A stretch of DNA of 64,000 nucleotides from the NCBI GenBank assembly GCA_014622685.1, contig CP061275.1:553484-617483 (forward strand). The letters are read 5' to 3'. How positions within the stretch are numbered: position 1 is the stretch's first letter; each line of letters starts with the position of its first letter. Shown piece after piece: positions 40,361 through 49,472 of the stretch. The DNA is from Buchnera aphidicola (Pentalonia nigronervosa) (GTDB lineage: Bacteria; Pseudomonadota; Gammaproteobacteria; Enterobacterales; Enterobacteriaceae). Both the position numbers and the translations under genes were made by a program. Under the pieces are notes generated by a model. That model made no database searches. It was not told where the DNA came from and worked only from the letters and a program-made list of their open reading frames with translations.

Positions 40361-42007
40361 ATGCCAGACATATTTAGAAAAATTTTAGTTACTTGCGCTT
40401 TACCTTATGCAAATGGATCAATTCATATTGGTCATATGTTTGAACACATTCAAGCTGATATTTGGGTGCGTTATCAGCGAATGCGGGGTCATGAAGTTTG
40501 GTTTGTCTCTGCTGATGATGCACATGGAACAGCGATTATGTTAAAATCTAAAAAGTTAGGAATATCACCTAATAAGCTAATTAGAGAAATGCAAATTGAA
40601 CATCGTGAAGATTTTTTAAATTTTAATATTTCCTATGATAATTATCATTCCACACATAGTAAAGAAAATTTGTTTTTATTAAGGAAATTTTTTTCTTGTT
40701 TTAAGAAAAAAAAACTACTTGAAAAAAAAACAATTGTTCAGTTTTATGACGATGTTAAAAAGATGTTTTTACCAGACCGGTTTATAAGTGGAACATGTCC
40801 GATGTGTCAATCAAACAAACAATATGGTGACAATTGCGAAATATGTGGAGCAACTTATGAACCGACAGATTTAATTGATCCTGTTTCTATTATTTCAAAA
40901 ACAACACCAATTTTAAAAAATACAGAACATTTATTTTTTAATCTACCTATTTTTAAACATATGTTAATAAACTGGGTAAACTCTAGCACTTTACAAAGTG
41001 CAATAATTAAAAAAACAGAAGAATGGTTAATAAGTGGTTTAAAACATTGGTGTATTTCTCGCGATGAACCGTATTTTGGTTTTAAAATACCGAATTTCCC
41101 TAATAAATATTTTTACGTTTGGTTAGACGCGCCAATTGGTTACATCAGTGCCTTTAAAAATCTCTGTGCGAAAAGTAAAAAATTAAAATTTGATGATCTT
41201 TGGAATGAAAAATCAGATTATGAATTATATCATTTTATAGGGAAAGATATAATTTATTTTCATACTTTGTTTTGGCCAGCGATGTTAGAATCTATGTCTT
41301 TTCGAAAACCAAATGGTGTTTTTGTGCATGGATATCTTACAATAAATGGATTGAAATTATCTAAGTCGCGTGGTTATTTAATTACAGCTCGTGATTGGAT
41401 GAAACATTTTGATTCAGATAGCTTACGTTATTATTTTTCAAGTAAAATATCTAATAACATCGATGATATTGATATTAAGTTAGAAGATTTTATTCAAAAG
41501 ATAAACAGTGATATTGTAAACAAATTGATTAATTTAGCTTTGAGAAGTGCTAGTTTTATTCATAAATATTTTAACGGTTATTTGTCTGATAATTTAAATA
41601 ATATTGAATTATATCAAAATTTTTCTAATTCTAAAGAAAAAATAGAATCCTATTTTGAAAATCGCGAATACAGTTTTATTATTCGTGAATCAATGAAACT
41701 ATTAGATATAGCAAATCAATATATCAATCAAAAAAAACCATGGTTGTTAGTTAAAAAACAAAATAGAAAAATTACAGATGTACATATGATTGTTACAACA
41801 GGTATTAATTTATTTAGAGTAATCATGATTTTTTTAAAACCGATTTTGCCGAATTTATCAATAAAAGTAGAAGATTTTTTAAATATTCGTTTAAATTGGG
41901 ATGATATTAGTGTGCCCTTATTATCACATAAAATAAAAAAATTTAGCATATTATATCGTAGAATTAATTTAGAGAATGTTTCAGGATTATTTGATTTTTA
42001 TGAATAA
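40361..42007 (+). CDS. metG: Methionyl-tRNA synthetase, short form
   Basis: Class I synthetase; charges tRNA-Met. HIGH motif is SIHIGHMFEH, the zinc knuckle is CPMC-x9-CEIC and the KMSKS motif is KLSKSRG; the anticodon-binding helices include NQYINQKKPW. At 548 residues it lacks the C-terminal tRNA-binding/dimerisation domain of the 677-residue E. coli protein. It converges with tilS across 74 bases. Confidence 0.97.
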   Translation: MPDIFRKILVTCALPYANGSIHIGHMFEHIQADIWVRYQRMRGHEVWFVSADDAHGTAIMLKSKKLGISPNKLIREMQIEHREDFLNFNISYDNYHSTHSKENLFLLRKFFSCFKKKKLLEKKTIVQFYDDVKKMFLPDRFISGTCPMCQSNKQYGDNCEICGATYEPTDLIDPVSIISKTTPILKNTEHLFFNLPIFKHMLINWVNSSTLQSAIIKKTEEWLISGLKHWCISRDEPYFGFKIPNFPNKYFYVWLDAPIGYISAFKNLCAKSKKLKFDDLWNEKSDYELYHFIGKDIIYFHTLFWPAMLESMSFRKPNGVFVHGYLTINGLKLSKSRGYLITARDWMKHFDSDSLRYYFSSKISNNIDDIDIKLEDFIQKINSDIVNKLINLALRSASFIHKYFNGYLSDNLNNIELYQNFSNSKEKIESYFENREYSFIIRESMKLLDIANQYINQKKPWLLVKKQNRKITDVHMIVTTGINLFRVIMIFLKPILPNLSIKVEDFLNIRLNWDDISVPLLSHKIKKFSILYRRINLENVSGLFDFYE

Positions 42008-42081
42008 GTTATTGCAGAGATTTCATAAAACTTGTAATTATTTAACATTTTTAAATAAGTATTGTAAAGTTTATTGGTTTT

Positions 42082-43437
42082 TTATGAAAATACAAATTTT
42101 TTAGTATATGTTGAATTTAAATTATCACTCCAAGATATATGCCAAATACTTTTATATTTTTTGTTCGTTTGAATTACAAATATACCTAGCGCACTAATAA
42201 AACAATTATCATAAAATAATAGTGGAACTTGATTCCTCTCCCAAGGAGGAATATGATTTTCTTGCCAAACCTTTTTAACTTTTTGTCTGTTTGATTTTCC
42301 AAAAATGAGAATTTTACCTTCTAGTTGAAATCGAATGTTAATTATTTCGTTTTTTTGTGGTTTTGGTAGAATCATCCCGTAATTATTTTTTGTTAAACAT
42401 CCTAAATTATTTGGAAGAGTTAACTGGATATTTTGATTGTGCCAAAACAAGATAGTATTTTTAAGATTTTTCCTATTTTTTATTAGATAAATTGATTTTT
42501 TATAACGCCTAATTTCATGTTGTTTTAGCTTGATTTTGGGATTAGCATCTATTCGGCTACAGATCATTTGATTGTAAATTACTTGAATATTTTGGTAGGA
42601 TATAGTTTTTATATTATTTAAAAATAACCAATATCTTATTAATTCTGTGCACATGTTTTTATTCATATTTTGGAATTGATGAATTCTTAATGAATTATGC
42701 ATTTCAGTAAAATATTGTATCTTTTCATGCAACAGAATTTTTTTTACGATGTTTTCTTGTTGACATATTTTAGATGTACGAAAACAAGTTTTGATAAAAA
42801 AAGGCCATCTTTTTTCTAATATTGGAATAATTTCATGTCGTATAAAATTGCGATCATGGTCAGTATTTAAATTATTTGTATCTTCAACCCATTTCAGATG
42901 ATTACGATAAGCCCAATTTTTTAGTTCTTTTTTAGTGATATTCAGAAAAGGTCGAATGATTTTTTTGTTGTATCCGAATTTAGTTTCATCCGACATTCCA
43001 GATAATCCTGTCGGTCCACTACCGCGTTTTAAGGATAAAATTAATGTTTCACATTGATCATTCATATGATGACCAGTTAATAATATTTCATTAGGTAACA
43101 AATGTTTATAAATAATATTATATCGTTGAATTCTGAGTTTTTCTTCAATATTATTTGTATGTTTTTTTATTTTTTTATCAATATTAATTTCTGCAAGAAT
43201 AAGTGGGACATGATGTTTTATACATGTTTTTTTGCAATGTATAATCCATTTTTTTGAAAGTTTATTAAAATTATGATTAATATGAATAGCGCGTATTTTA
43301 ATGTGGGGTATATTTTTTTTTATTTGTATCATATTGTATAATAATACCGTAGAATCTAATCCGCCACTATATGCTATTAAGAATGATTGATTTTTGTATT
43401 TTATGATAATTTCTTGCGTAGAATTAATGCAATCCAT
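42082..43437 (-). CDS. tilS: tRNA(Ile)-lysidine synthase
   Basis: Converts C34 of tRNA-Ile(CAU) to lysidine so that it reads AUA, a codon heavily used in this AT-rich genome. The ATP-pyrophosphatase P-loop AYSGGLDSTVLL is near the start; GHHMNDQCETLILSLKRGSG and the C-terminal domain (NRQKVKKVWQENHIPPWERN) are conserved. Start 43437 (MDCINS) gives 451 residues against 432 in E. coli. ATG 43446 is possible; longer frames would run into the tRNA gene upstream. Confidence 0.95.
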   Translation of the reverse strand: MDCINSTQEIIIKYKNQSFLIAYSGGLDSTVLLYNMIQIKKNIPHIKIRAIHINHNFNKLSKKWIIHCKKTCIKHHVPLILAEINIDKKIKKHTNNIEEKLRIQRYNIIYKHLLPNEILLTGHHMNDQCETLILSLKRGSGPTGLSGMSDETKFGYNKKIIRPFLNITKKELKNWAYRNHLKWVEDTNNLNTDHDRNFIRHEIIPILEKRWPFFIKTCFRTSKICQQENIVKKILLHEKIQYFTEMHNSLRIHQFQNMNKNMCTELIRYWLFLNNIKTISYQNIQVIYNQMICSRIDANPKIKLKQHEIRRYKKSIYLIKNRKNLKNTILFWHNQNIQLTLPNNLGCLTKNNYGMILPKPQKNEIINIRFQLEGKILIFGKSNRQKVKKVWQENHIPPWERNQVPLLFYDNCFISALGIFVIQTNKKYKSIWHISWSDNLNSTYTKKFVFS

Positions 43438-43479
43438 GATATACATTTTTACAAATGATAAAAATAAAAAAACGCATAT

Positions 43480-43553
43480 TACGTTCGAGTGGATTTGAAC
43501 CACTAACTTCTACCATGTCATGGTAGCACTCTGACCATTTGAGTTACGAACGT
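43480..43553 (-). tRNA. tRNA-Val (anticodon GAC)
   Basis: The minus strand folds as acceptor ACGTTCG/CGAACGT, D arm ACTC/GAGT, anticodon arm CTACC-ATGACAT-GGTAG (anticodon GAC) and T arm GTGG-TTCAAAT-CCAC. It resembles E. coli tRNA-Val(GAC) except that the first pair is A-T rather than G-C. Discriminator A; no CCA encoded. It is 34 bases upstream of tilS on the same strand. Confidence 0.93.
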
Positions 43554-43853
43554 AATTGTTAAAATAAAAATTTATTAAAATTTTATTTTATATCATTTTT
43601 CTTGAAAAATGCAAACTTTTTTTAAACATTTTATGTATGTATTATATGGAATGTTGCTCTTAAAAATTAAGAAATTACAATTATTGTTTTAATTTTATAA
43701 ATTTTTTGGTATATAATTAAAAATATTTGTGTATATAAAACGATTTTTTTTAAATTAGATGCAATATGCAATGTTTTTTTTGAATCATTATCATTTTAAT
43801 AATATAATCTTTAAAATATAGTGTTTTACATTATCCTGATTAAAGGAAATTAC

Positions 43854-44495
43854 ATGTTTACAGGTATTGTAAGTGGCATTGCTACAGTTGTATCTATTAA
43901 AAAGACAAAAAAAACTTATAGTTATATTGTTGAGTTTTCATTAAATTTGTATAAAAATTTAAAAGTAGGAGATTCTGTTGCTCATAACGGATGTTGTTTA
44001 ACCGTTAAAAAAATTAATGTACCTTATGTAGAATTTGACGTTCTACAAGAAACATTAAAAATTACTAATTTAGGAATGTTAGGTATTGGTGATCAAATTA
44101 ATATCGAACGATCTGTAAAATACGGCGATGAAATTGGAGGTCATATTATTTCTGGTCATATAACAAATACAGCAGAAATTTTTAATGTATTGCAATTGAA
44201 TAATGATTATATTTTGTGGTTAGAAATAAAAGACATGTCGTTGATGAAATATATTTTTTTTAAAGGTTTTATTTGTGTTGATGGTATTAGTTTAACAATT
44301 AATGATATAACAAAAAATAAATTTTGTGTTTGTTTAATACCCCAAACTTTATCTTCTACGACAATTAAAAATAAGAAAAATGGATATTTAGTAAATATTG
44401 AGATTGATTTTTATACTCGTACTACTGTAGATACAGTCCAATATATTATGAATCAAAATATTATAAAAAAACATACAGGAATTTTAAAAAAATAA
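43854..44495 (+). CDS. ribE: Riboflavin synthase alpha chain
   Basis: Dismutates two 6,7-dimethyl-8-ribityllumazine molecules to riboflavin, a vitamin supplied to the host. The start [13 protein letters not shown] at 43854 follows AAAGGAAATT; the 11 codons upstream in frame are not conserved. Two lumazine-binding domains repeat: [23 protein letters not shown] and [26 protein letters not shown]. It has 213 residues, as in E. coli. The symbol ribC is used for the same gene in E. coli. Confidence 0.96.
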   Translation: MFTGIVSGIATVVSIKKTKKTYSYIVEFSLNLYKNLKVGDSVAHNGCCLTVKKINVPYVEFDVLQETLKITNLGMLGIGDQINIERSVKYGDEIGGHIISGHITNTAEIFNVLQLNNDYILWLEIKDMSLMKYIFFKGFICVDGISLTINDITKNKFCVCLIPQTLSSTTIKNKKNGYLVNIEIDFYTRTTVDTVQYIMNQNIIKKHTGILKK

Positions 44496-44565
44496 TTATT
44501 GTATAATATGTATTTTTATTTAATAAACAAGGATATTTTTATAAAATAAAATAAATAAAAATTTT

Positions 44566-45110
44566 ATGTAATTGATATATTTATTAACATTATTATTATA
44601 GTTAACATTTTTGTACATGTTTTATTTTTTTTAAGGTTTGTCTAAAAAAATTGAGACTGAAGTTTTATATGAATTTTTTAACTGTTTTTATTGTTGTTTA
44701 CATTGTTAATATTATTATGGTGTATAAGCTTTTTTTTATTTCTGTATAGTAATAATTGTTTTAAAAACAATATTTTATACGGCAATGATTTTATTTAATA
44801 TATAATTTTTAGAAATAATTTTATGTAAAATAGATCTTATTTTTTATCATATTTTAAAATTTATTTTTTTAATTTGTAATGAATGATGCGTGTTTCATTT
44901 TGTTTGTTAATTGACATTTAAATCACACATTTTTAGAATCAATAATTTTATAAATTGAGTGTAGAAAATCAGATTTTTTATTGTGTTAATAATATTTTTA
45001 GGTATATATAAGTGTACAGAATGTTTGATATTCCATTTTTTTAACGATTGAATTATTTTTAATTACTATTCTTGCAATACATCTTACATTTACAGATTTG
45101 GGAGAGTGTT
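44566..45110 (+). pseudogene. rsxA: Relic of rsxA
   Basis: After the start-like ATG at 44566, the frame at 44589-44636 reads IIIIVNIFVHVLFFL, against TVLVNNFVLVKFLG in RsxA. One frame on, 44635-44664 reads GLSKKIETEV against GVSKKLETAM. The following MNFLTVFIVVYIVN fits ATTFVMTLASIC in position and hydrophobicity. Stops and shifts interrupt every frame. RsxA is a membrane subunit of the SoxR-reducing, Rnf-type electron-transport complex. End is approximate. Confidence 0.75.
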
Positions 45111-45114
45111 AAGT

Positions 45115-45600
45115 ATAACGATTTTCTTATTCTAATTGTTTTTATTTTCAGTTTTGTGACTAATATTTAGCTCTATTTTAATTTTTTACTTGATAAGTTA
45201 AAATAAAAAAATAGATCCGGATATAGAAGTTATTCATGATTTATTATCTTAAAATGAATGTTTGAAATTTGAATTTTTTTGGATTTTTTACATATTTTAT
45301 AGAGATAATCGAATAGAATAAAAGTTTTAATAAAATGTTCTAGATGATCATGATATAGTATTAAATATTTTAGAGATAATAAATGTAAAATTGCATCAGA
45401 CTGATTTTTTTAAAATAATCAAATGTTGTATTATAAAATATGCATGGATTAAGATAATTATACAGGATATTCAAAATATGATACTGTTATTATCGCAGAT
45501 TCGGTAATCATACTATTCTGAATTTTTATATATACGTGAGTTTTACAAAAATTTGTACTGATTATAACATTATCATATCATTTATTTAACGGATTATATT
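45115..45600 (+). pseudogene. rsxB: Relic of rsxB
   Basis: From 45214 the frame reads DPDIEVIHDLLS, stop, NEC, matching DPVVEKIDEILPQSQC of RsxB. In the same frame, 45337-45405 reads IVLNILEIINV, matching AVMLKIAELLNV; the distance from DP to NV is 168 bases, exactly the 56 residues in E. coli. In another frame 45453-45510 reads DNYTGYSKYDTVIIADS, against DAIVGATRAMHTVMSD. The iron-sulfur cysteine clusters are destroyed. Ends are approximate. Confidence 0.85.
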
Positions 45601-45639
45601 AAATTAAAAAATATTAATAAATAATATAAAATTGTTAAT

Positions 45640-46640
45640 TTTTTAAAAATAATAAAAATGCTTAAGAGATAAACAAACTGTTGGTTTTTATTCATGGTTA
45701 ACCACACTATTAATGTGTCTATTTTAGGTATGGTATATAAGACGTGTCATTATTCATGTATCTGAAACACTTGATCTTGGTAAAATTGTTATTTGTATTT
45801 TTCAAAAAATTGTTATTAAGTATTCGTAATGAAATGTATGCATTGATTGTTAATTTTTTGAGAATTGTCTAAACATTAAGGAAGATCACTTGTCATTTAA
45901 TCATTATATACATGATATTTTAATAGAATGTGAAATAATATCTTGTATGAATACAATTAAATTCATTAAGCTAATATTTATGAACACCAAAAAAATAATA
46001 ATAACTAAATTTATTTACTGATCAAAAAATTAGCTGTTATTTAAGATTGATTTAATGAAAACAAATATCCTAGAAGTAGTAGTAAAACATTTATTTGATT
46101 TTGAATTGGACAAGACACATTTCAAAAAATATGCTGTAGACATTGCACGATATTTTATCTTTAACGTTACAGCAACATATTATATAAAATATGTTATTTT
46201 AATCGTCAATCATTAGCAAAATGTATTATATCTGTCTAGACAATAAACATGAATCATCTGAAAGTTTTTAGACATGAATTACAATTCTAATTAAATATTT
46301 TTATATTTCACATATCTATATAAAATGTTTATATAAATATTTATGTGGAAAGTTAGTTATTTTGTACGACAAATTGCCTCTAATAAAGACAATTCTATAT
46401 TGGAAAAATGAGTTTTTTTATTAATTTAATGCTTAAAAAAATAGTGATATTTTGAATATTTTAGTACTCGAGGTTGTTACCTTTAGAAATCATGTTTTGA
46501 ATGTTTTTAATTATATTAATAACTGCATTTTATTACAGAAAAATATCATATACAATATAAAAATATCATAATTTAGATTATATTGAATGTGACATATATA
46601 TCACGATTTGTTTGGTTATATTTTTCTTGGTAACATATTT
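45640..46640 (+). pseudogene. rsxC: Relic of rsxC
   Basis: Fragments in order: 45737-45820 reads RRVIIHVSETLDLGKIVICI, resembling [20 protein letters not shown]. A 53-codon frame at 46055-46216 contains DIARYFIFNVTATYYIK, matching DIGVLMQNVGTAYAVK with the same NV-to-K spacing. 46338-46410 reads LPLIKTILYWKN, against LLPQQLYWFSKG after a lost cysteine cluster. Spacings are shorter than in E. coli, so deletions have occurred. Ends are approximate. Confidence 0.7.
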
Positions 46641-46649
46641 TTGAAAACT

Positions 46650-46705
46650 AAAAACCAATAAAAAATTTTTAGAATTATTTTCTAAAAAATTTTTTATTGG
46701 TTTTT
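46650..46705. repeat. Near-perfect 25-bp inverted repeat inside the rsx relic
   Basis: The left arm AAAAACCAATAAAAAATTTT.. (to 46674) pairs with the right arm (46680-46705) over about 25 bp with a single bulged T and a TTATT loop, then runs into seven T. It lies between the recognisable ends of rsxC and rsxD. It is by far the strongest hairpin in the decayed stretch and could be a terminator for ribE read-through transcripts. Confidence 0.75.
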
Positions 46706-46759
46706 TTAATTGCTTTAAATACATTAGTAAGTAAAAAATATTTAAAAAACAGTTTATAG

Positions 46760-47480
46760 TCACTTTTATAAACATATTAAGGTGGAATATAAATTGTACT
46801 GATAAGATCAATATATATAATTTTAAAAAATAATGATTTGAGTAATTTTGTTTGAAGATCTAAGGTATTATTACATGTTGTTTGTATAGAGGTGGTATTT
46901 TTTATGATATAAATGTTATTTCTGATAATAATTATATGGTTGTTAAAGATAGTTTTTTTAAAATTACGTGGCAACAATATTAATTTTTTTAAAGATGATT
47001 CGTCAATTTTTTAACATTGATTTTATTTTAATTAGAATTTTATTTTTGTTGATATAAATCATTGGATTAAAAATAATTTTTTCTTTATTTTTTTTAAAAC
47101 ACACAGTACTATATTAAAAACGTTTTTAATCATATAAATTAGTATGTAAATAATATTAATTTTAAGTTTGTATCTTGATCTCTTGTAAACACGAAAATAT
47201 TAAAAAAAAATTATAAGTAATATGAAATTTTAAAAAGATGATTTATTGTAACAACAATATTTATTAAATAATGCAATATTATTTAAAGTAAGTTAAAAAT
47301 ATATGAGCATTAATTGTGGTTGTAGACGTTTTATTTTTTATATCAAACATTATTTTTGTGTATTTTCTATTAATTTTTGATAATATATGTTTTCAAGCGT
47401 TTTTATATCTTATATCATTAATTTTTTTGTAAATCTATGTGATATACGTATTTTTATTATTTCAGGTTCAGTGATTATCA
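46760..47480 (+). pseudogene. rsxD: Relic of rsxD
   Basis: At 46991 the frame reads KDDSSIF, matching KDNSALL of RsxD. At 47116 KNVFN and, past a stop, YV match QNPFNPAMIGYV, the flavin-attachment neighbourhood family segment. The two points are 125 bases apart against 132 expected. Stops interrupt all frames. Ends are estimated from E. coli lengths. Confidence 0.65.
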
Positions 47481-48110
47481 TGTGCACTAATACGAGTAAG
47501 GCTGTTTCAGTTTAGTGTTTGATTTTTTTAGATTATGTATTAAAAAATATAGTTATTAACTTAATTATATTGATTTTTTATATTTTTTCAAATATTTTGA
47601 GTCTTATAATAAATTTTTATATATCATCGTTAAAGAGTATGATGGTCCGTAATATACGAAATATCTGAAAAGATATAAAAAATATATTTTTAATTGGCAT
47701 ATTTTTTTATATATTCTTTTTGTAATTGTATACCTAACATAACTAAAAATTATAAATTAAAAAACAGAATACTTATTAGAACAAATTATACGTAAAATAT
47801 ATATGGTAATTTTCAAACTAAATTACACTTTTTAAGATAATTAGTTAGCAGGAAAAAAAATTATAATTTATAGTTGTCACTAAAAAATAAAAAAGAAGTA
47901 AGAAAAATTTGTGAACATACTGTATCTAATAAATATTTTTAGTTTTAATTAGATGATTGGTAAAATAGTTTTTAATGGGAAATTGTTAATATAAATAGTA
48001 TGATCGAATAGGAAAATATTAGAACTTTGACAAGAACACTGACCTCTCAATTTTTAATTAAATAAAAAAAATTACTAATATATCTGTATTTTTATAAAAC
48101 GGCATATTTA
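47480..48110 (+). pseudogene. rsxG: Probable relic of rsxG
   Basis: Only one fragment is convincing: 48026-48063 reads FDKNT and then, one frame over, TLTSQFLIK, against FDQFTGATITPRAVVNAVK of RsxG, the segment where FMN is bound covalently to Thr. It lies at the right place, just before the rsxE fragments. The rest of this stretch is AT-rich and unreadable. Confidence 0.5.
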
Positions 48111-48115
48111 TTTAG

Positions 48116-48745
48116 GAAATATGAAAGTAACATTGTTTAATTTATAGTGCTTGCAGTAATAGAATTTTGATTCGAATATGTATTATAAAAAGAATAAACA
48201 ATATTTATTAAGGTTATATTTTCGCCAGTATTTTTTTATAAATTGAGATAAATGCAAACATTAAATTTTTTTGAACAACAAATTTTACGAATAGAATTTT
48301 TTTTAATACATTTATTAGGTTTATTTTAAAACATTCAAAATTACTACAAACATTTTTAATTTAAATATGCATTGAAACGTTTATTCATGCTTATAATTTT
48401 CATTTGTACTGATCATGTAACTGTGTATTATATTAATAAGTGTGGGGGTGAATTGTGTTTTACGAGTGTATGGAATTTATTTCTATTTGTTAGTTTTATT
48501 ATTTATTTTTCTGCAATATCTTTTTAGGCTGAAGAATAATAATTGCTATTTTTATCATAGGTTTAATACGTAAAATTTTAGGAATCGTATTTTTTTGTGA
48601 CACAAACCAAATTTTTTGTAAAAATGCATTCTTTTTTTATGTCTATTAATCAATGAGCATTGTATTATAATATTAATAATGTTATCCCCAGATGGGTTCA
48701 TTATTATGTGTTATAATTCTGATGAAAAATCTTGCTTTTGTATAT
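48116..48745 (+). pseudogene. rsxE: Relic of rsxE
   Basis: Four fragments are collinear with E. coli RsxE and nearly correctly spaced: FIHAYNFHLY (48380) for LINAYAFGLY; LISVGVNCVLRVYG (48433) for PLIVTNCIVVGRAEA; AIFIIGLIRKILG (48545) for AMFVLGSLREIIG; and LSPDGFIIMCY (48682) for LPPGAFIGLGL. The gaps of 23, 67 and 137 bases (the last measured start to start) compare with 24, 66 and 141 expected. The fragments lie in different frames. nth follows directly, as in the intact rsx-nth operon. Confidence 0.88.
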
Positions 48746-48812
48746 AAATATCATATAATTTTTCACGTTTTATTCAATTTTTTGACTAAAAATACGATAA
48801 AGTAATACTATA

Positions 48813-49448
48813 ATGAATAAAAAAATACGTTATAAAATTTTATCTTTATTTTTTAAGAACAATCCTAAACCTACAACAGATTTGTTATTTTCTTCAGGTT
48901 TCGAATTACTATTATCTGTAATTTTGTCAGCAAAATCTACTGATGAACAAGTAAATAAAGTGACTAGGATTTTATTTCAAAACGCTAATACACCTAAAAG
49001 TATTTTTTTATTAGGTATTGAGAAATTAAAAAGTTATATTAAAAGTATAGGTTTGTATAATGTGAAAGCGAGGTATATTATTCAAACATCATGGTTACTG
49101 TTAAAAAAATATAATTGTCAAATTCCAAAAACTCGTTTTTTATTAGAATCTTTACCTGGTGTTGGGAGAAAAACAGCCAACATTATTTTAAATGTATTGT
49201 TTCAACACAATACTATTGCAGTTGATACGCATGTTTTTAGAGTAGCTAATCGTACTAACTTTGCTAAAGGAAAAAATGTAAAAGAAGTAGAAAAAAAATT
49301 AATTAGAGTTGTGCCAACGAGATTTAAAAAAAGCGTGCATTTTTGGTTTGTTTTGCATGGTAGATATATTTGCACTGCTCGCAAAATTAAATGTAACATA
49401 TGTTTAATTTATAATTTTTGTGAATTTAAGAAGAAAATTGTTTTTTAA
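48813..49448 (+). CDS. nth: Endonuclease III
   Basis: Base-excision DNA glycosylase/AP lyase for oxidised pyrimidines. The 211 residues equal E. coli Nth. The helix-hairpin-helix with catalytic Lys is LPGVGRKTANIIL, the catalytic Asp is in VDTHVFRVANR, and the [4Fe-4S] cysteines follow C-x6-C-x2-C-x5-C at the C-terminus. It is the last gene of the former rsx operon and must now use another promoter. Confidence 0.97.
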   Translation: MNKKIRYKILSLFFKNNPKPTTDLLFSSGFELLLSVILSAKSTDEQVNKVTRILFQNANTPKSIFLLGIEKLKSYIKSIGLYNVKARYIIQTSWLLLKKYNCQIPKTRFLLESLPGVGRKTANIILNVLFQHNTIAVDTHVFRVANRTNFAKGKNVKEVEKKLIRVVPTRFKKSVHFWFVLHGRYICTARKIKCNICLIYNFCEFKKKIVF

Positions 49449-49472
49449 TTTTTGATTTTTATAGGTACATTT

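Noticed and set aside
43438..43503. N-terminal extension of tilS
   Set aside because: It runs into tRNA-Val(GAC) and is not conserved; MDCINS or MYIMDC is the better start.
46055..46216. 53-codon frame beginning MKTNILEVVV
   Set aside because: It aligns with an internal part of RsxC (NV, T, Y, K spacing) and is a surviving scrap of that pseudogene.
46578..46977. Two overlapping minus-strand frames of 66 and 77 codons
   Set aside because: They are AT-rich chance frames over the inverted repeat and the rsxC/rsxD relic; no family resemblance and no ribosome site.
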